Positions 5,460 through 9,098 of a stretch of DNA of 9,098 bases are shown in pieces. Each line of letters starts with the position of its first letter. The first letter of the stretch is position 1. Location of the stretch: contig JADFWU010000035.1 of the NCBI GenBank assembly GCA_015234045.1, positions 11,042 through 20,139 of the forward strand, in the 5' to 3' direction. A program made the position numbers and the translations under genes. A model generated the notes under the pieces. That model did no database searches and was not told where the DNA came from. It saw only the letters and a list, made by a program, of their open reading frames with translations. Source of the stretch: Magnetococcales bacterium. Lineage in GTDB: Bacteria; Pseudomonadota; Magnetococcia; Magnetococcales; JADFWU01.

Positions 5460-7992
5460 TAGCGTCGCCCAACCACATAGACAACGCAATGTGATTCAAC
5501 TCATCATCCTGCTTATTGTTCTGGTTATTTCAATCCATCAATTTCAAATTTTTACCGGCTTGCAAATGGTTCGGCATCAAGGGCCATTGGTGGACGCAAG
5601 CATGGAGATCAAACAGGAAATAACACTCTATCACCTCTGGTTAGAAGAGTTGATGCAGGGTGATGACACCATCAATAAGGAAGAAGTTTGGCAACATTTG
5701 GATGAAGCACGATGGTATGCCACTGCCATGTTGCATGGTGGTGCCAATACCGAAGGCACGTTTATGCCTCTTGAGTCAGATCATCTGCGCGACTTGGTGA
5801 TGATTACCATGGCTCATATGGATAAACTTTCTGCTCTGGGTGTCATTCGTCTTGACGAACCAAAGTCTAACTATGCAGGCTCTATTCAAGATCAAGCCTT
5901 TGACCGCACATTTTACTCAGCCATCCTGGCAGTAGATTCAATTGAATCCGCACTCCATACAGCACTACAAAAGCAGCAGGATCGATTTCTCTATATCGGT
6001 ATCCTTCTAGGGCTGATCATCCTTGCTTTTGGCACCTATACAATTTTCCAGATTACGCGTTCAAACCATTCGCGAACAAACGCATTGTCTGAAATTGCCA
6101 AAAGCAACGCACAACTTGAAACACTGATAAATACCATACCTTTCAGCGTATGGGCTGTTGATACACGACAAAATATTATTTTGCAAAACAATTTAAGTCG
6201 CCAAATATGGGGAGACAAACGTCATCAAACCATAAACGATATCGATCAACCTGATAATCTGCTGGACTTTTGGATTATGCGTCATCAAAAAGTAGTTGCC
6301 AGCGGAAACCGTTTTGAAGGCGAGGTACAGGAACGCGGTGGAAAACGGGTTCACCATGCCATATTAGCACCTATCACCGCTGAACAGGGTATTCATGGTG
6401 TGGTGGGCATTGCCCGTGATGTAACAGACCGCTTCAAAACCAGACAAGCCCTTAAAGAGAGTGAACACCGTTATCGTTCTCTTATTGAGCTTTCACCAGA
6501 AGCAATTATAGTTCATTGTCAGGGACAAATAGTTTTTGCAAATCCCAGTGCAGTGCAACTTTTTGGCGCATCATCACCCAGTAACCTGGTCGGTCTTCCG
6601 GTGTTGGATCTGGTTCCAGAAGAGATACTGGATGCAATCAAGACACGGATTCAAAATGTATTAGAACTCGGAGAGGTCCAATCGGCTCAGGAACAAACAC
6701 TGTTGAAACTGGATGGAAGCAGAATCGAAGTAGAAACTTCTGGTGGTCCGGTTACTTTTGATGGTCAGAAGGCTATTCAAGTTGTGATCCGCGATATTTC
6801 TCAACGTAAAGAATCTGAGCAAACACTCAAACAAGCGATTACTGAAGCCAAACGTGCCAATGAAGCCAAAAGTAAGTTTCTGGCCATTATGAGCCATGAG
6901 ATACGCACGCCGATGAATACAGTAATCGGCATGACGGATCTATTGAAAGAGTCCCAAATCAATCATACTGAACAGCGCTATCTTGAAACGCTATCACGTG
7001 CAGGCAATGCATTGATGGCCTTGATCAATGATATTCTTGATCTGTCAAAAATTGAGGCAGGACAACTTTCTTTGGAAGAAGCATCGCTTGATCTACGCAA
7101 ACTGGCACGTGAAACGGTGGATATCCTGCGTCTGGCCGCCAAGGACAAAGGACTTGCAATTGGCTGTTGGGTTTCAAAAGACGTGCCTGATCTCGTGTCA
7201 GGAGATAGCCAGCGTATTCGGCAGATTTTATTGAATCTTCTCAGTAATGCGACAAAATTCACCGAATCCGGTCAGGTAAGATTAAGCGTTCACCAACAGT
7301 CAGACAACATGGTTCGGTTTGAGGTGATGGATACTGGAATCGGTGTTGCGGAAGATAAACAAGAAACAATCTTTGAGGCATTCAATCAAGCTGACATCTC
7401 CATGACACGCCGCTTTGGTGGTACTGGTCTAGGCTTAACCATCTGCCGTCGCCTTGTGGAACGGATGGATGGACAAATATGGGTTAATTCCAATACTGAC
7501 CGTGGCAGCACCTTTATTTTTACAGCCTCTCTCCCAAAAACAGACAGAACTGTTTCTATCCAATCTCATCATGCAAACCAGATCCATAGCAAACAATTAC
7601 CCAATGCGCTGTCCATATTGTTGGTGGATGATGCACCAGACAACGTATTACTCGTGCAAGCATACCTGAAGAAAACCGCACACCGACTCACCATAGCTGA
7701 AAATGGCAAGCAGGCTGTAGAGGCATTTGAGGCATCAACATTTGATCTTATTTTGATGGATATTCAAATGCCTATCATGGATGGCTATGAAGCCACACGA
7801 AGAATTCGACAGATTGAACAACAACGAGACACCCAACCCATTCCCATTATCGCCCTGACCGCCCACGCCATGACTGAAGACACACGCACAGCCCTGGAAG
7901 CCGGATGCTCACTGCATGTCAGCAAACCAATCAAAAAGGCCAGATTATTTGAGGTGCTTTTGACGATGACACAACACGATGATCTTGAATAA
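5434..7992 (+). CDS. Membrane-bound hybrid sensor histidine kinase (PAS-PAS-HisKA-HATPase-REC)
   Basis: An 852-residue inner-membrane sensor kinase. TM1 is at ~20-36. A mostly helical periplasmic domain (~40-184) contains the motif HLWLEE at residues 67-72. TM2 is at ~185-205. PAS1 (~228-333) and PAS2 (~341-460) each end in a RDxxxR/RDxxxRK-type tail (RDVTDR, RDISQRK). The HisKA H-box is SHEIRTP with phospho-acceptor H488. The HATPase shows N-box N601/N605, G1 DTGIG (633-637) and G2 GGTGLG (662-667). The C-terminal receiver (~726-845) has acidic D732/D733, phospho-acceptor D776, T809 and K831, all intact. It should autophosphorylate on H488 and pass phosphate to D776. No HPt or DNA-binding output is fused, so an external HPt and response regulator are expected but not in this window. 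No HAMP domain is obvious after TM2. The gene overlaps the TPR gene by 26 bp. The signal sensed is unknown. Confidence 0.95.
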   Translation: MAITSFLPDSVAQPHRQRNVIQLIILLIVLVISIHQFQIFTGLQMVRHQGPLVDASMEIKQEITLYHLWLEELMQGDDTINKEEVWQHLDEARWYATAMLHGGANTEGTFMPLESDHLRDLVMITMAHMDKLSALGVIRLDEPKSNYAGSIQDQAFDRTFYSAILAVDSIESALHTALQKQQDRFLYIGILLGLIILAFGTYTIFQITRSNHSRTNALSEIAKSNAQLETLINTIPFSVWAVDTRQNIILQNNLSRQIWGDKRHQTINDIDQPDNLLDFWIMRHQKVVASGNRFEGEVQERGGKRVHHAILAPITAEQGIHGVVGIARDVTDRFKTRQALKESEHRYRSLIELSPEAIIVHCQGQIVFANPSAVQLFGASSPSNLVGLPVLDLVPEEILDAIKTRIQNVLELGEVQSAQEQTLLKLDGSRIEVETSGGPVTFDGQKAIQVVIRDISQRKESEQTLKQAITEAKRANEAKSKFLAIMSHEIRTPMNTVIGMTDLLKESQINHTEQRYLETLSRAGNALMALINDILDLSKIEAGQLSLEEASLDLRKLARETVDILRLAAKDKGLAIGCWVSKDVPDLVSGDSQRIRQILLNLLSNATKFTESGQVRLSVHQQSDNMVRFEVMDTGIGVAEDKQETIFEAFNQADISMTRRFGGTGLGLTICRRLVERMDGQIWVNSNTDRGSTFIFTASLPKTDRTVSIQSHHANQIHSKQLPNALSILLVDDAPDNVLLVQAYLKKTAHRLTIAENGKQAVEAFEASTFDLILMDIQMPIMDGYEATRRIRQIEQQRDTQPIPIIALTAHAMTEDTRTALEAGCSLHVSKPIKKARLFEVLLTMTQHDDLE

Positions 7993-8010
7993 GATCTGTT
8001 GAAAAAGCAG

Positions 8011-8214
8011 CTACTCAGAGTAGTCAGAACGCGTGCGTTGACGGATATGGCGGTTCCTTCTCTTGCGGCTTTGCTCGGACATGTTCTTGTCAGCCTCGGA
8101 AAAAGTAAACCGGCCAAACAACACACACCCTTTCATACCAGGATCGCACTTAATCTGATTTAACTTTCTGCACAACCCGTCAACTTCATGCGGACAGCCC
8201 CAACCACTACTCAT
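8011..8214 (-). CDS. Small conserved-looking four-cysteine protein of unknown function
   Basis: A 67-residue cytoplasmic-type protein. Its N-terminal half carries four Cys (C7, C15, C23, C30) with spacing C-X7-C-X7-C-X6-C and the block CDPGMKGCVLFGRF. The C-terminal half is basic and charged (QSRKRRNRHIRQRTR). The even Cys spacing suggests a metal or Fe-S site, but I can name no family with certainty. ATG at 8214 is preferred over the longer frame opening at 8319. It is preceded by AGGG about 8 nt upstream, and the extra residues of the longer form would overlap the neighbouring gene. The gene converges on the kinase with 18 bp between stops and lies 38 bp downstream of the coiled-coil gene, so it may be the last gene of a minus-strand operon. 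A short hairpin overlapping its stop (8011-8023), followed by a T-run on the minus strand, could be a weak terminator. Confidence 0.65.
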   Translation of the reverse strand: MSSGWGCPHEVDGLCRKLNQIKCDPGMKGCVLFGRFTFSEADKNMSEQSRKRRNRHIRQRTRSDYSE

Positions 8215-8250
8215 AACTCTATCCCTGTCATCAGGGTCGCGGAAAAAATA

Positions 8251-8357
8251 AATTATTGCCAGAATTTTAATACAGAGATAATTATGCCTGCCATAGAGAC
8301 CGTGATAGAAAACGACCAAATCATAAAACGATCCATACGCTTATTCATTGATTCAAA
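8251..8357. repeat. 107-bp direct repeat, identical to 8782-8888 (3' end of both coiled-coil genes)
   Basis: All 107 bases match 8782-8888. They cover the stop codon, the membrane segment and the linker of both paralogues. The absence of synonymous changes indicates very recent duplication or gene conversion. Confidence 0.95.
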
Positions 8358-8759
8358 ACGCTGGTCAACCTTCTCAAAACGCTTTTCCATACTCTGCTGC
8401 ATCATTTCAAAGCGTTTATCAACTTGCTCAAAACGCTTATCAAAGCTCTGCTGCATTTCTTCAAAACGCTTATCAACCTGCTCGAAGCGCTTATCAATGT
8501 TTAGTTGCATTGATTCAAAACGCTTATCAACCTGCTCAAAGCGCTTATCAACCTGCTCAAAGCGTTTATTCATCAACTCAAAGCCTTGCTGCATCAGCTC
8601 CCGTTGATGTCTCAACTCACTTTCAATATTCAGTACACGGTCACGTACTTCCAACTCATGGGCAATATGCGCTGAGGTCACCTGTCGTTCGCTCAACCAA
8701 CGACCGAGATTGGCATCCATGTAGTCTGCAATTGCTTGTTCCAGCTGTTGCTGATCCAT
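8253..8759 (-). CDS. Tail-anchored coiled-coil repeat protein (copy 1)
   Basis: A 168-residue protein. Residues 1-64 form a charged, mostly helical head (MDQQQLEQAIADYMD start). Residues 65-139 are built of KRFEQVD-type units: six 7-residue units and three 11-residue units (KRFESMQLNID, KRFEEMQQSFD, KRFEMMQQSME). A basic linker KRMDR and one C-terminal membrane segment (~146-164) follow, ending KFWQ. The repeats should form a long homo-oligomeric coiled coil anchored in the inner membrane by its tail, with the head in the cytoplasm. ATG 8759 is supported by AGGG about 8 nt upstream. The gene starts only 24 bp after the stop of a paralogue on the same strand. I recall similar proteins in gammaproteobacteria, but know no established function. 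Frames open on the opposite strand through this region are by-products of the 21-bp repeats. Confidence 0.8.
   Translation of the reverse strand: MDQQQLEQAIADYMDANLGRWLSERQVTSAHIAHELEVRDRVLNIESELRHQRELMQQGFELMNKRFEQVDKRFEQVDKRFESMQLNIDKRFEQVDKRFEEMQQSFDKRFEQVDKRFEMMQQSMEKRFEKVDQRFESMNKRMDRFMIWSFSITVSMAGIIISVLKFWQ
8536..8612. repeat. 77-bp direct repeat, identical to 9022-9098 (5' side of the repeat block)
   Basis: The 77 bases match 9022-9098 without change, and the match may continue past the window edge. The offset is 486 here and 531 at the other end, so copy 2 is 45 bp shorter in the region between. Confidence 0.95.
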
Positions 8760-8783
8760 TGTCGCGACCCTAAATCCTGTGAA

Positions 8784-9098
8784 TTATTGCCAGAATTTTA
8801 ATACAGAGATAATTATGCCTGCCATAGAGACCGTGATAGAAAACGACCAAATCATAAAACGATCCATACGCTTATTCATTGATTCAAAGCGCTTATCAAC
8901 TTGCTCAAAGCGCTTATCAACTTGCTCAAAGCGCTTATCAACTTGCTCAAAACGCTTATCAACTTGCTCAAAACGCTTTTCAACTTGCTCAAAACGCTTT
9001 TCAAAGCTCTGCTGCATTGCTTCAAAGCGCTTATCAACCTGCTCAAAGCGTTTATTCATCAACTCAAAGCCTTGCTGCATCAGCTCCCGTTGATGTCT
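8784..9098 (-). CDS. Tail-anchored coiled-coil repeat protein (copy 2), N-terminus cut by window edge
   Basis: The last 104 residues of a paralogue of the neighbouring gene. The frame stays open to the right edge: bases 9081-9098 encode RHQREL, as in copy 1, so the Met at 9080 is internal. The repeat block holds seven 7-residue units and one 11-residue unit (KRFEAMQQSFE), 60 residues against 75 in copy 1. The linker, membrane segment and KFWQ end are identical to copy 1. Both genes run on the minus strand 24 bp apart, so they are a tandem duplication and probably an operon. Co-expressed copies with matching heptads could form mixed coiled coils. Confidence 0.8.
   Translation of the reverse strand, partial: RHQRELMQQGFELMNKRFEQVDKRFEAMQQSFEKRFEQVEKRFEQVDKRFEQVDKRFEQVDKRFEQVDKRFESMNKRMDRFMIWSFSITVSMAGIIISVLKFWQ
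8886..8990. repeat. Five tandem 21-bp units in coiled-coil copy 2
   Basis: Units start at 8886, 8907, 8928, 8949 and 8970. The first three are identical and the last two differ at one or two bases. Each encodes one KRFEQVD-type heptad on the minus strand. Unit gain or loss by slippage keeps the reading frame. Confidence 0.95.

Noticed and set aside
7981-7996. GATCTT-GAAT-AAGATC hairpin at the kinase stop, considered as a terminator
   Set aside because: Only a 6-bp AT-rich stem with no T-run following on the + strand.
8188-8773. Long open frames on the + strand through the coiled-coil region (for example SKRLSTC-type repeats)
   Set aside because: They are the antisense of 21-bp in-frame repeats, which keep several frames open. 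They have no ribosome-binding site and a Cys/Ser/Lys composition unlike a real protein. The minus-strand frame has the head, coil and membrane anchor.
8886-8990. TTATCAAC repeats considered as DnaA boxes or iterons of an origin
   Set aside because: They do not match TTATCCACA, lie inside a coding heptad array, and there is no AT-rich unwinding region or dnaA/rep gene nearby.
8779-9093. Second + strand frame over copy 2
   Set aside because: Same antisense shadow of the duplicated repeat block.
8253-9098. Regular repeats considered as a CRISPR array
   Set aside because: Units are 21 bp with no spacers and encode heptads.

Overview
The window looks like a chromosomal stretch of a Gram-negative bacterium, most likely a gammaproteobacterium or a close relative. 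This is inferred from the proteins: an outer-membrane-type lipoprotein, a periplasmic OmpA-like protein, a FHA-like secreted repeat protein and a membrane-bound hybrid histidine kinase. I cannot name the species. There are no RNA genes, transposases, integrases or CRISPR arrays.

Left part (1-4490), all on the + strand, is an envelope/surface group. It begins inside a large secreted beta-strand-repeat protein (1-1839, 5' end missing) with three 243-bp repeats. A long perfect hairpin (1870-1908) separates it from a lipoprotein that carries an Ig-like domain and a caspase-like (C14-type) domain with an intact His/Cys dyad (1945-3723). Next is a secreted OmpA-C-like peptidoglycan-binding protein (3832-4425), closed by a clear intrinsic terminator (4457-4490).

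Middle part (4491-7992) is a signalling unit on the + strand. A cytoplasmic TPR-like protein (4614-5459) overlaps by 26 bp the start of a hybrid sensor kinase (5434-7992) built as TM, periplasmic domain, TM, PAS, PAS, HisKA, HATPase, REC. Its leader is unusual. A 9-bp-stem hairpin presents AGGAGGGA in its loop, a well-spaced ATG is followed directly by TAG, and an 8-codon mini-ORF ends by ATGA overlap on the TPR gene. Together these suggest post-transcriptional control, possibly by a CsrA/RsmA-type protein.

Right part (8011-9098) is on the - strand and converges on the kinase. It holds a small four-cysteine protein (8011-8214) and two tandem paralogues of a tail-anchored coiled-coil protein made of KRFEQVD-type repeats (8253-8759, and 8784 to the window edge). 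The two copies are identical in DNA at their ends but differ by 45 bp in the repeat block. The repeats mix 7- and 11-residue units. This array and the TPR-kinase leader are the parts most worth following up.
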